Source: an uncultured Lentisphaeria bacterium (GTDB taxonomy: Bacteria > Verrucomicrobiota > Lentisphaeria > Victivallales > Victivallaceae). Taken from it: DNA of 55,797 nucleotides. The translations under genes and the position numbers were made by a program. The number at the start of each line of letters is the position of its first letter. Position 1 is the stretch's first letter. The notes under the pieces were generated by a model. It worked only from the letters and a program-made list of their open reading frames with translations, made no database searches and was not told the DNA's origin. The DNA lies in the NCBI GenBank assembly GCA_903831825.1, contig CAIKZE010000159.1, forward strand, positions 1 to 55,797. Reading direction: 5' to 3'. This document shows positions 1-7,563 of the stretch, piece after piece.

Positions 1-66
1 GAAGAAAACTGAAAAAAACTGAAAAAAACTGAAAAAAACTGAAAAAAACGGAAAAAAACGGAAGAA
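1..66. repeat. 10-bp tandem repeat at the window edge
   Basis: Seven head-to-tail copies of a 10-bp unit (consensus gaaaaaaact) run from the first base. The later copies drift to ...acg and gaagaaac. The array probably continues left of the window, so its true length is unknown. It lies downstream of the minus-strand gene at 126-371. The first 125 bases hold no gene. Confidence 0.85.
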
Positions 67-125
67 ACACCAACAAAAAGCAATTTCGACTCCGGCAAAA
101 TTAAATGCTCAAAATCCGGCCAATA

Positions 126-371
126 TTAATGCGCGTTGACAGGCAGTAATAAATAAATAGAAACTAATGTTATTATTAATAAAATTGTAGTCATAATTAC
201 TTTTGTTTTTGCTTTTAGTTTCATTAAATAAATAATAAAAGTTAATGGTGCAAAAACGGCTAATCCACACCAAATGATTATATTAATCCATGCCGGTTGA
301 TTCATTGGTTGGAATAAAGCAAGCAGAATAAAAGTGCAATATATGACAGTGGAGATAATACATGCTTTCAT
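126..371 (-). CDS. small three-helix membrane protein, unknown function
   Basis: An 81-residue protein that I do not recognise. It reads as three hydrophobic helices (about residues 4-20, 28-48 and 58-77) joined by short polar loops, the second loop being lysine-rich (KLKAKTK). The length and layout suggest a small inner-membrane protein. A weak AGG lies 5 bases upstream of the ATG. It is the last of a run of minus-strand genes starting at 3515, with about 100 bases between it and the lipoprotein gene upstream, so co-transcription is possible but not shown. No catalytic motif is visible. Confidence 0.55.
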   Translation of the reverse strand: MKACIISTVIYCTFILLALFQPMNQPAWINIIIWCGLAVFAPLTFIIYLMKLKAKTKVIMTTILLIITLVSIYLLLPVNAH

Positions 372-472
372 AAGTACCTAATTTATTAATAGAATGGAAC
401 AAACCTTGAAGCCCCGGCGATAAACCGGAGCAATACTGCCTAACTTTGTGGCATAAGCACAGTTCCCTTTGT

Positions 473-928
473 CTATTTCTCTGTCATTCCTTCTGGAGGA
501 ATTTCTTTATATGAAGATTTGATGGGAGTAATCTTATATACTTGCGACTCATTTATCCGGAATTCTAGCGATTTATCTTTTGCAATAGTACATTTATATA
601 TCCAATGGATATGCCCCCAAAGACAAGTCCCTGAAAGTTTTTTATCAGGGGATACTTTTGAATTTAAACCCGATAAATCATATTCACAAAGGTACTTCGA
701 TTTTGGATAAAAAATCTTAACCTCTGAGATTTTGCTTATATCATAAGAACTTGATTTTCCTTCACAAATCAAAACAATATTTCCGCCTGAATCTGTAATC
801 CATGCTTTACCATCAGTGGCATTGCAAAAAATGATTTCTTCAATAATCGGTTTAGAAATGCTCAAGATGCATCCATTTAATAATATAATAATGGACGAAA
901 GCAATAAGACAAGATAACGTATTTTCAT
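473..928 (-). CDS. putative lipoprotein, unknown function
   Basis: A 151-residue protein with a type II signal peptide: a hydrophobic stretch (about residues 5-18) ending in LNGC, a good lipobox, so the mature protein would be lipid-anchored at Cys20. The mature part holds several further cysteines and no domain that I recognise. An AAGGTG Shine-Dalgarno precedes the ATG. It starts 9 bases after the stop of the RHS-core protein gene (938-1819), so the two are probably co-transcribed. That position, directly behind a toxin-like gene, fits a membrane-anchored immunity or inhibitor protein. This is an inference from order alone. Confidence 0.6.
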   Translation of the reverse strand: MKIRYLVLLLSSIIILLNGCILSISKPIIEEIIFCNATDGKAWITDSGGNIVLICEGKSSSYDISKISEVKIFYPKSKYLCEYDLSGLNSKVSPDKKLSGTCLWGHIHWIYKCTIAKDKSLEFRINESQVYKITPIKSSYKEIPPEGMTEK

Positions 929-937
929 GTTTTCACC

Positions 938-1819
938 TTACGGAGTTGACGGATTATCCCAATCGAAATCCCACGGGTTTATTGGATATAAAGTACCAGT
1001 AAATCCAGTCCATATTGTAGAATTAAATGCAGATTTTCCTGAATTTGATTCACATGCATAAATATGAGCGAATCCAATCTTGTATGTTATTTTCAAGTTG
1101 GAATATTCAAGCAAATAGTGCTTGTCAGTGCTATTAGCTAAGCCCTTTGTATTGCCATGCCCCCAATAATACGTTCCGTATAATTGTGATTCTGCAACGG
1201 CACTATGTAAAAGATTTTGATAATGATGGGAAGCTGTGTTTTCTGAACCATCATATTCATTAACCATGTAGCCTGTTTTTTTTAAATTATCAATATTGCT
1301 ATTCCAATTTACCCACCAGCGTCCAACTCCGCCGAGCTCTCCCGCCCAGTATGCTATTACAGTATTGGGAATTTGAAATGAGCATTTTGTTTTTAAATCT
1401 TTAGCAGATACTTTCGAGCCATCTTTATTTCTTAACCATTTTAGTGCTTCGCTCTCATTTAATTGAACTGATGAGGCAAGTATGCCTATAGTATCTTTCG
1501 TTACACTGTCTCTTTCCGCCTTAGCCCTAGCGTCTCCTTGCCTTGAAATTTTCCAAGCCAAACCAAGAAAATCCCATCTGCTTATTGGATTGTTGTTTAC
1601 AATAGTATATTCCGGTTCAAACTTTTTATTCACAAGCGCATTTAACAATTCTACACTTCCTGTTGCTTGTGCATTTGCTTGAAATCCCGGTTCCTCAATC
1701 GGGTCACGAGAAATGAATCTGCCTATTTCCGGATAGTAAGCGGAGTGAAGGCTAGTACCGATGGCAAAAACGCTGAACAAAACAACAAAAAATTTTATTT
1801 TTACTCCAAATTTTCTCAT
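938..1819 (-). CDS. secreted RHS-core protein with caspase/CHAT-like C-terminal domain
   Basis: A 293-residue protein. Residues 1-27 look like a signal peptide ending in HSA. Immediately after comes the signature that normally closes the RHS shell, YYPEIGRFISRDP (28-40) and NNNPISRWDFLGL (75-87), with none of the usual long YD-repeat shell in front. Residues 88-293 form a separate domain with a WGHG motif (His221) and, 35 residues later, a hydrophobic strand ending in YACES (Cys256). In clan CD peptidases (caspases, CHAT, gingipains) the same HG ... x-A-C-x-S pair forms the His/Cys dyad, so a peptidase tail is plausible but not proven. AGGAG lies upstream of the ATG. It starts one base after the stop of the transglutaminase-like gene and is followed by a lipoprotein gene, a toxin/immunity-like order. 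It may instead be a decayed RHS tip. Confidence 0.7.
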   Translation of the reverse strand: MRKFGVKIKFFVVLFSVFAIGTSLHSAYYPEIGRFISRDPIEEPGFQANAQATGSVELLNALVNKKFEPEYTIVNNNPISRWDFLGLAWKISRQGDARAKAERDSVTKDTIGILASSVQLNESEALKWLRNKDGSKVSAKDLKTKCSFQIPNTVIAYWAGELGGVGRWWVNWNSNIDNLKKTGYMVNEYDGSENTASHHYQNLLHSAVAESQLYGTYYWGHGNTKGLANSTDKHYLLEYSNLKITYKIGFAHIYACESNSGKSAFNSTIWTGFTGTLYPINPWDFDWDNPSTP

Positions 1820-1820
1820 T

Positions 1821-3515
1821 TCATTTTTCTCCTTCTTTTAATTCAGTTCCATATAATTTAGACTGTAAAGTTTTTTGTTCAAGTCGAAATGTCTCTTCTG
1901 CGACAATCCGCATGTTTCTTGCGGAAATTATATTTCTCTCAACAGACATCTGTTCATCTTGCCTTCTCTTTGTAAGCTCCAGTTCTTCTTGGCGTACAAT
2001 CTCCCTTTCGCCTCCGGGTTCACGTCTTAGGCGTTCATATTTTTCTTCTTTCTGGCGTTCCACGATTTCTTTTGGCAATTTCATTTTGGAGACTGAATTA
2101 TCCGGATTTATTCCCATTAAAGTATTAATCTCTTCCTGAGTAACCGGAGAGCCATTACCTGTTTCCAATTGTGTTTTCCAATTATTCATTTCGTTAATTT
2201 TCATCTGATACATGCGCTTTATATGCTCCATTTCCGCCTTATGCACAAAGTATGGTTCATTAAGAGCCGAGCGGTATAAGTTACTACGAACAAATCGAGT
2301 ATCCCTTTTATCGAATTTCTTCATATCTTCATCGGCTAATTGCTTGTTTGTTTCCAATGTAAGAAGGCTCTGCGCAGAATCAATTAACCCAATGCTTTCC
2401 GTTTGTTTCTGGCGGTAGGAATTGCTATTGCCCTGCACAATAGACATGTTCTCTTGCATTTTATTGGAATCAATTTTGGCGATATATTCTCTGACATGCG
2501 GATGATTCGGCTGGTACTCAAGGATTTTTTCGTAAATTCTTTTAACTTCGTTTTTCTGACCTACAGCTTGTAATACTCCGGCACGGATTTCAAGAAAAAC
2601 AATATATTCTTCTAACGAAGACAGGGATTTAAGATAATATTGGTATTTGTCTTCTTCAGGAGTAATATCAAAAGGCCACTTTTTATAGAACTCATCCGGC
2701 TTGACAGATAACCCAGGAGCCGTTCCCTCAAGGTTTATTCGTTCTTTATTGTCTTCCCATCGCAAAAAAAGATGACATTTCGTACTGACAAGTTTCAAGG
2801 GGTAGCCTAACAATCTGCCTACCGTCAGATAAAGCACCGGCATTGAGGCACATGTTCCTTCATTCTTGCCAGTCAGCAATCCATGCAGAAAAACATTTCT
2901 TGAATCATCTGTAAAAGGTTTTCTCAAATCTTCTAATTTTAAACCGTCTTTGGGTATCAAATCAGGATTGTATTTTACGCCAAAATCCTGCTGGAGAACT
3001 GTCACCAGCAATGCCATCCTGAAATAAGCTTCTGAATTGTAATATTCCTTGGGATTTTCTTTAAACTTATGAAGGTTCCGGTCTGTCTCGTGCTTGACCC
3101 ATTCAGCCCATTTTTGAAGAGTATTCAGGCACTTATCAATATCAAGGTCTTCCGCTCCTTTCAGTCCTTTAGCACACAGTAAATTCAGCTTTGCTGCTTG
3201 CAGTGGGTCGTTTAATTCCGAGGGCGGTACGAAATTTGTTTCGATAGAAACATCAACAGGTTTGGCAAACCCACTTTTATTCTCTTTGGGTAAGCCAACC
3301 AGAGGAAGCTGCAAGGATGATTTGGGGTTAGAAGCTGTTTGCGATTCAGCAACAACATCGCTAACAGAAAAAAATATAGTACCTAAAGCAATTACAGTCC
3401 AAACCGTTTTCCTGCGAAACAAACTGTTCGTAATACTTTTGTCTTGTACGGTAAAATTACCACGATTATTTTCACTTGCACGTCTAACAGACTTGCAGCG
3501 TTTCCCCTTACCCAT
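1821..3515 (-). CDS. secreted transglutaminase-like protein with coiled-coil tail
   Basis: A 564-residue protein with a long basic N-terminus and one hydrophobic segment (about 38-56), so it is exported or anchored. Residues 200-290 resemble a SirB1/transglutaminase-like cysteine fold: GTCASM (Cys222) opens a helix, KCHLFLRWE supplies His248, and INLEGT follows where the third residue would lie. A TPR-like helical pair follows (about 300-345). The last 200 residues are charged, Glu/Lys/Arg-rich and probably coiled coil. GGGAG precedes the ATG. The gene heads a tight minus-strand run with the RHS-core and lipoprotein genes (spacings 1 and 9 bases), so its product may process or cross-link partner proteins in the envelope. 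Substrate unknown. Confidence 0.65.
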   Translation of the reverse strand: MGKGKRCKSVRRASENNRGNFTVQDKSITNSLFRRKTVWTVIALGTIFFSVSDVVAESQTASNPKSSLQLPLVGLPKENKSGFAKPVDVSIETNFVPPSELNDPLQAAKLNLLCAKGLKGAEDLDIDKCLNTLQKWAEWVKHETDRNLHKFKENPKEYYNSEAYFRMALLVTVLQQDFGVKYNPDLIPKDGLKLEDLRKPFTDDSRNVFLHGLLTGKNEGTCASMPVLYLTVGRLLGYPLKLVSTKCHLFLRWEDNKERINLEGTAPGLSVKPDEFYKKWPFDITPEEDKYQYYLKSLSSLEEYIVFLEIRAGVLQAVGQKNEVKRIYEKILEYQPNHPHVREYIAKIDSNKMQENMSIVQGNSNSYRQKQTESIGLIDSAQSLLTLETNKQLADEDMKKFDKRDTRFVRSNLYRSALNEPYFVHKAEMEHIKRMYQMKINEMNNWKTQLETGNGSPVTQEEINTLMGINPDNSVSKMKLPKEIVERQKEEKYERLRREPGGEREIVRQEELELTKRRQDEQMSVERNIISARNMRIVAEETFRLEQKTLQSKLYGTELKEGEK

Positions 3516-3750
3516 AGCAACTCCCTGAAATATTTGGCAACTCCGATAAATATAATGAACAAAAATTAAAGTTCAAAGACTTTTTGTCACTGGACGCTTT
3601 AAAAATGTCTTTTTAAAATTAATTTCATCAACCTAAATGAATCATCCAGAACCCCCAATACACGCATTCCCGGACACGTCAAGCCTCTGACAAGCACTCA
3701 GACAAGTTAAAGGCGAGGGCCGGGGCCGAGCAGGGGCATTGTCTCTGTTT

Positions 3751-3796
3751 GAAAAGAAAAGCCTTGCCGATCCGCTGCAGCGGATCGGCAAGGCTT
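3751..3796 (-). terminator. Rho-independent terminator with 38-bp perfect palindrome
   Basis: Bases 3759-3796 are a perfect inverted repeat centred on ctgcag. On the minus strand the GC-rich hairpin is followed by ttttcttttc (3751-3760). It lies 28 bases past the stop of the Sel1-repeat gene, so it should end that transcript. Confidence 0.75.
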
Positions 3797-3824
3797 CGGG
3801 CTTTACTGTATTTGTTAAAAGTAC

Positions 3825-4403
3825 CTATTGTTCGCTAATTGCTTTAATTGCATTTTTGGCTCTCTCATTACCCTGCTTTGCTGATTTTTGCAACCATTGT
3901 ACCGCTTCGTCCGGTTTTTTAGCCATTAATAACCAAAAACCAACTTTATATTGTGCCTCATCGTTTCCTTGTAATGCAGCCTTGAAATACCATGTTAATG
4001 CTTCCTTAAAATCTTTATCCACGCCATCACCGTATTCATAACAAACTCCAAGATTAAGTTGTGCTTCTTTACACCCCTGCTCAGCTCCCCTACGATACCA
4101 TTTGACGGCTTCTGCATAGTTTTGTACTACACCATTACCGTTTGCATAACAAACCCCAAGGCAAAACTGTGCTTTTGCGTTTCCAAGATTTGCTGATTTA
4201 CGATACCATTTCACGGCTTCAATAAGGTTTTTTTCCACACCATTATTGCCGTATTCATAACTAAGCCCAAGATTAAACTGTGCCTCTGAATCATTATTTT
4301 CTGCACGTTCTCGCAAAGATGTACTATAAGCAGCGAACAATGGTTGAGAAGACAGCACGGCAACGAATAGCACTACTACAATGACAACGCCTCGAAATTT
4401 CAT
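3825..4403 (-). CDS. secreted Sel1-repeat (TPR-like) protein
   Basis: A 192-residue protein. It begins with a signal peptide (hydrophobic residues 5-19, cleavage near LFA-A) followed by about four Sel1-like repeats, each with the alternating A-x-x-x-L-G-x-x-Y-x-x-G-x-G-V and A-x-x-W-Y-x-x-A-A-x-x-G pattern. Sel1 repeats stack into alpha-solenoids that scaffold protein complexes, here outside the cytoplasm. An in-frame ATG 45 bases further upstream gives a polar N-terminus and no ribosome site. I chose 4403 because AGGAG sits 8 bases ahead and the signal peptide then starts at once. The gene lies 41 bases after 4445-4822, whose signal peptide is strikingly similar, so the two probably share a promoter. 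Confidence 0.85.
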   Translation of the reverse strand: MKFRGVVIVVVLFVAVLSSQPLFAAYSTSLRERAENNDSEAQFNLGLSYEYGNNGVEKNLIEAVKWYRKSANLGNAKAQFCLGVCYANGNGVVQNYAEAVKWYRRGAEQGCKEAQLNLGVCYEYGDGVDKDFKEALTWYFKAALQGNDEAQYKVGFWLLMAKKPDEAVQWLQKSAKQGNERAKNAIKAISEQ

Positions 4404-4444
4404 AACACTTCTCCTTTTTTTACGTTTAACAATCTTGTCAGTTA

Positions 4445-4822
4445 TCAATTAACCAAACTAATCTTCCATCCCTTTTCGGTTTTACTCAGCAAGAAACTCC
4501 AAGTCTTTCTGATTGGCGTTCCATTTTTTGTGCTGGATTCAATACGAACCTTCGCAGTTGCGAGCTTGCCACCATTTGTTGACATTTCCAGAATCTTCCA
4601 ACTAGTTGGCGAGTAAAACCTCGCTACCAAAATAGGGTTATTAGCGTTTTCACAGTATCTTTCGCCTTGATAACCCTTTTCTTGTTCCTCCATAAAACCG
4701 TTTATGCACTTGCTGATTTCATCCTTTGCTGCATCTCGGTTTTCTGTATCAGCAAACAATGACTGGGAAAACAACACAGAAACGAATAACCCGACTACTA
4801 CTGCGACACTTCTCAACTTCAT
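4445..4822 (-). CDS. small secreted protein, DUF4878/NTF2-like
   Basis: A 125-residue protein with a clear signal peptide (cleavage near LFA-D at residue 25). The mature part has an alpha helix (AAKDEISKCINGFMEEQEKG), then strands ending in KTWSFLLSKTEKGWKISLVN. That layout is common in small NTF2-like/DUF4878 export proteins, where the final W-K-I strand closes the sheet. No catalytic residue is evident. AGGAGA lies 8 bases ahead of the ATG. The first 25 residues match those of the neighbouring Sel1 protein at most positions although the mature parts are unrelated, so one signal-peptide segment may have been copied onto two genes. Confidence 0.65.
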   Translation of the reverse strand: MKLRSVAVVVGLFVSVLFSQSLFADTENRDAAKDEISKCINGFMEEQEKGYQGERYCENANNPILVARFYSPTSWKILEMSTNGGKLATAKVRIESSTKNGTPIRKTWSFLLSKTEKGWKISLVN

Positions 4823-4937
4823 ATTCTCATCTCCTTTTTTGTTTTAAAATTACCACTTCGACTCAAACGCAATTTTCTATGTCGTTAAATCTCCTCTTCT
4901 GTTTTAAGTTTAAATATTCGGGTTGGATTATCGTAAA

Positions 4938-5105
4938 ACAGACGTTGGATTGCGGATAAAAAAGAGGGCGTTCAAATCACACTCGGACTAGGTACAGCCA
5001 TGCACCCAACGAAGAATGTGAAAGAACGCCCAAAATGGAGCATACTTTCAACATAGTTTCTTCGTTTAAAATTGGCTGTTTTAGTCCGAAACGTCTGTTG
5101 AAAGT
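4938..5105. other. structured non-coding stretch with nested inverted repeats
   Basis: The 423-bp gap between 4822 and 5246 contains several stems: gggcgttc (4966-4973) with gaacgccc (5024-5031), extended inward by tcaca/tgtga; actttcaaca (5044-5053) with tgttgaaagt (5096-5105); and an outer imperfect pair, aacagacgtt near 4938-4946 with its complement near 5091-5100. This could be a small RNA, a leader or a short MITE remnant. No coding potential is evident. The rest of the gap is AT-rich. Confidence 0.4.
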
Positions 5106-5245
5106 CAAAATTAATGACTATCTAAATTTTAAATTTTTGTTTTCTAGTTCAGTTAAAAAATCCTTTATTGTTTAGTTTATTTGGAAGCAATATTTTCTAA
5201 CTTCCATTTATTATATCGTTTAATTTTTTGAAAGCAAATTTTTTG

Positions 5246-5902
5246 CTACTTGGCTTTACGAAATATTCCCTCGTTAAATGGCTCTGAAGAACATCGTATC
5301 GGAATTTTGTTATCGCAAAACACCTTGGGGAGCAGTTCGAGATTAAGCTCTGTTAGATACCTGTCATGTATTCCAATAAAGGTCTTATTATTTCTCAAAA
5401 TCTCCTCTTTCTTTTTAATCGCCTCCACAACTGGATACCCAAAGTAATGCTTCAGAACGACGCACAGTTTAAGGGATTGCGCAGTGTCTTCCAGTCGAGG
5501 TAACGACTTGAACGGAATAGGGGCATTATCATCATGTTCTGGCGTGATGGGATAGTCATTCAGGATATACATAATCTGTGGCTCGTTCAGTCCTGAATAT
5601 GGGGTCAATTCAGGATACCATCGCAGTAATTCCTCAGTCTCAATATGGTCGAAATCACCAAATGGACATTTATCTGCAAATTTAGTTGTGAACGCAAAGA
5701 GTCTTTTCCAATCGGAGAACCTCAGCTTACTCCATTCACAGCATTTTGCAAGTTGTGGCTTGCTGGCTAGGAGCATTCCCCAATCCGTGCCAGTCAGGGA
5801 CTCACAATCCAAATATTTAAGGAACTTCTCTCCATCGCCATCCCACATCACATAGGACAGTTGGTCGTGCTGAGTCATCTTTTTGAATTCTTCGATATTC
5901 AT
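5246..5902 (-). CDS. WxxL-repeat protein, unknown function
   Basis: A 218-residue cytoplasmic protein. Residues 30-75 hold two copies of a roughly 25-residue motif, L-x-x-x-D-W-x-x-L-(L/F)-x-x-x-x-x-x-A-x-x-C. I recall many such repeats in large proteins of gut Lentisphaerota, although I cannot verify this here. The remainder has no fold I can name. The ORF can be extended 9 codons upstream, but the start at 5902 has a strong AGGAGG 9 bases ahead and is preferred. It follows the gene at 5926-6372 by 23 bases, so the two are probably one transcript. The fragment may be a shrunken relative of a longer repeat protein. Confidence 0.65.
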   Translation of the reverse strand: MNIEEFKKMTQHDQLSYVMWDGDGEKFLKYLDCESLTGTDWGMLLASKPQLAKCCEWSKLRFSDWKRLFAFTTKFADKCPFGDFDHIETEELLRWYPELTPYSGLNEPQIMYILNDYPITPEHDDNAPIPFKSLPRLEDTAQSLKLCVVLKHYFGYPVVEAIKKKEEILRNNKTFIGIHDRYLTELNLELLPKVFCDNKIPIRCSSEPFNEGIFRKAK

Positions 5903-5925
5903 GGTTTTCTTCCTCCTTATTACAA

Positions 5926-6372
5926 TCAATGATTAATAACCGTTCTGCCGGTCTTCTTACAATCCTCACAATCGCAGACAGTCCATCTGGCTTCTTCATC
6001 AGCTCCCATCAGACAAGAGGTATCTTTGCCTGTGACATGACATTCTTCGACTGCGCTATGAACAAACGCTCTGAAACTCTTAAACGCATCAGCTTCATTC
6101 TCGAAGACCTGATAGGTCTCATGGCTGAACCAAATCAGATGCCATTCAGCCATCCGGTCTATCTCAAGTTCGAGTAGAGTAATTTTACCTTCTACCTCTG
6201 GATACTCTTTCATAAACGGTTCCATTAACTCATTTATCAGAGCCGCACATTCTTCATCTGTCAGTTTTTGCTTACGCATCGTCTCCGCAAACATAATGCT
6301 CTTTTTCTCACCATTCTCTTCATAAGAGACAATGAACTGATAAACCGGAAACAAATTTTTCACTTCATCCAT
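5926..6372 (-). CDS. hypothetical cytoplasmic protein
   Basis: A 148-residue acidic soluble protein that I do not recognise. It has no signal peptide and no membrane helix. It is rich in Glu and aromatic residues and ends in a cysteine cluster (T-V-C-D-C-E-D-C-K-K), which could bind metal. AAGGAA lies about 10 bases ahead of the ATG. It heads a two-gene unit with the WxxL-repeat protein. Base composition is AT-rich, like the rest of this island. Confidence 0.6.
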   Translation of the reverse strand: MDEVKNLFPVYQFIVSYEENGEKKSIMFAETMRKQKLTDEECAALINELMEPFMKEYPEVEGKITLLELEIDRMAEWHLIWFSHETYQVFENEADAFKSFRAFVHSAVEECHVTGKDTSCLMGADEEARWTVCDCEDCKKTGRTVINH

Positions 6373-6413
6373 TTCTAAATATTCCTTTTTAAAATTTCAC
6401 TACTAGTTTGTCT

Positions 6414-6456
6414 GCCGATCCGATGCCGCGGCATCGGCATCGGCATCGGCATCGGC
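6414..6456. repeat. palindrome plus four gcatcg repeats
   Basis: Bases 6420-6437 are a perfect palindrome (ccgatgccg/cggcatcgg). Its right arm runs into four tandem copies of gcatcg (6431-6454). A gc-rich sequence in AT-rich surroundings and only about 45 bases upstream of the gene at 5926-6372, it may be a microsatellite grown from one hairpin arm. Confidence 0.7.
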
Positions 6457-6838
6457 AAACCCAAACTCATATTTTTCCCGAAATTGTCCAAAACAATATG
6501 ACGGCAATTTGAGAAAACTCTGAAGCGGAACAACATTTTCAAAAGCCTACACTTCAAAAAATATTAAAATAAAATTCGACATTCTTAATCAATGGGAAGA
6601 CTGGTAGGAATACCCATGATTTCGATTATTAAGAGGGTTCATTGCGTTTTGTTATATTCTACCGTCATTGATACAGTCCGGAAAGTTGACAGCGTTAAAA
6701 TGCAAGAGACATCACAGCTAATTTTTTGGAATAACTTCTTGTCAGAATTTTGCATAGCGCACCCCAAAAGAGTCATTCAATGTTTACATTGGTTCCAATT
6801 AGTTTTTGACAGAATCTTTTACCTTAATCATTAGTTTA

Positions 6839-6879
6839 CCAGCCCCTGATGGGGCTGGAGGGAGTGCTGACGCACTCCC
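6839..6879. repeat. double hairpin in the 6.4-7.6 kb non-coding region
   Basis: Two adjacent perfect hairpins: ccagcccc/ggggctgg with loop TGAT (6839-6858) and gggagtgc/gcactccc with loop tgac (6860-6879). No T-run follows on either strand, so this is more like a REP-type element than a terminator. The 1.2-kb gap from 6373 to 7563 holds no gene that I can support. Around this element it is AT-rich, with scattered tgtcac/gtgaca-like words. Confidence 0.65.
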
Positions 6880-7161
6880 AACCGCAAACCGCACACTTTA
6901 CTTTATTAAAATGTCATTGCTTGTCTCAATTTATATCAAGCACATTAATATAACTAATGACAGTTATGACAGTTTTATTCAATTACTATTTATATTATTC
7001 TATCCTCTTATTAATATTTTTTTAACTATTTTCATAGAAGTGTCACAAGTGTCATTAAACTTATAAACCACTTCTATTCAAGTATTAAGATAGTGACGGT
7101 TAATAATAAATATGATGACAGATTGAAGTTACATGGTATAGTGGCTAGTGAATACGGTCGA

Positions 7162-7217
7162 GGCTCGTCTTTGACGAGCCGAAGAAGACCATTTCAGGGG
7201 TTGCCCTGAAATGGTCT
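7162..7217. repeat. second double hairpin in the non-coding region
   Basis: A hairpin ggctcgtc/gacgagcc with a ttt loop (7162-7180) is followed by a 14-bp perfect stem, agaccatttcaggg/ccctgaaatggtct, with loop gttg (7186-7217). The paired layout matches the element at 6839-6879, although the sequence differs. Neither strand shows a T-run behind it. Confidence 0.65.
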
Positions 7218-7520
7218 AAAAACTAATGAAATGAAAGAAATGTGTCACAACTGTCATAACTATATTTTACTCCTAATTTTATAATCCAAGTTTTATCTTG
7301 GCGAGATAACTTTTCAGTTATGGTGTCCCTCTAGTGTTTCCACCGAACGGACACGATAAATGAATAGCATTTTCCCGTATCAGTTCCAAAGTTTTAAAAC
7401 GTCCTTGGGACAAATTCCATGACCCAAGGTCAGCTTTGATTTTCATTGCAGGAAATCTCCTGTCGTTCATCCTACCTTATCGTAAGCGACAGGATATAAC
7501 GGACGGTTTCCCCACGCATC

Positions 7521-7553
7521 CCCTGATCCGCCCGCTCTGCGGGCGAATCAGGG
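7521..7553 (-). other. strong hairpin behind the primase-helicase gene
   Basis: A 15-bp stem with one mismatch, ccctgatccgcccgc (7521-7535) against gcgggcgaatcaggg (7539-7553), with a 3-base loop. It lies 11 bases past the stop of 7564-9246. There is no T-run, so it may act as an RNA 3'-end protector rather than a classic terminator. A weaker stem, cctgtcg/cgacagg, lies at 7459-7493. Confidence 0.6.
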
Positions 7554-7563
7554 CGTAGATTCC

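Noticed and set aside
6375-6557. A small frame with Met-Pro repeats
   Set aside because: It is a translation of the gcatcg repeat and has no other support.
6592-7066. Two overlapping short plus-strand frames in the 6.6-7.1 kb region
   Set aside because: No ribosome site, no family signal, and they cross hairpins. The composition is like non-coding AT-rich DNA.
7240-7260. Iteron array made of tgtcac/gtgaca words (also near 6956 and 7036)
   Set aside because: Only a few imperfect, irregularly spaced copies are present, so an origin cannot be claimed.
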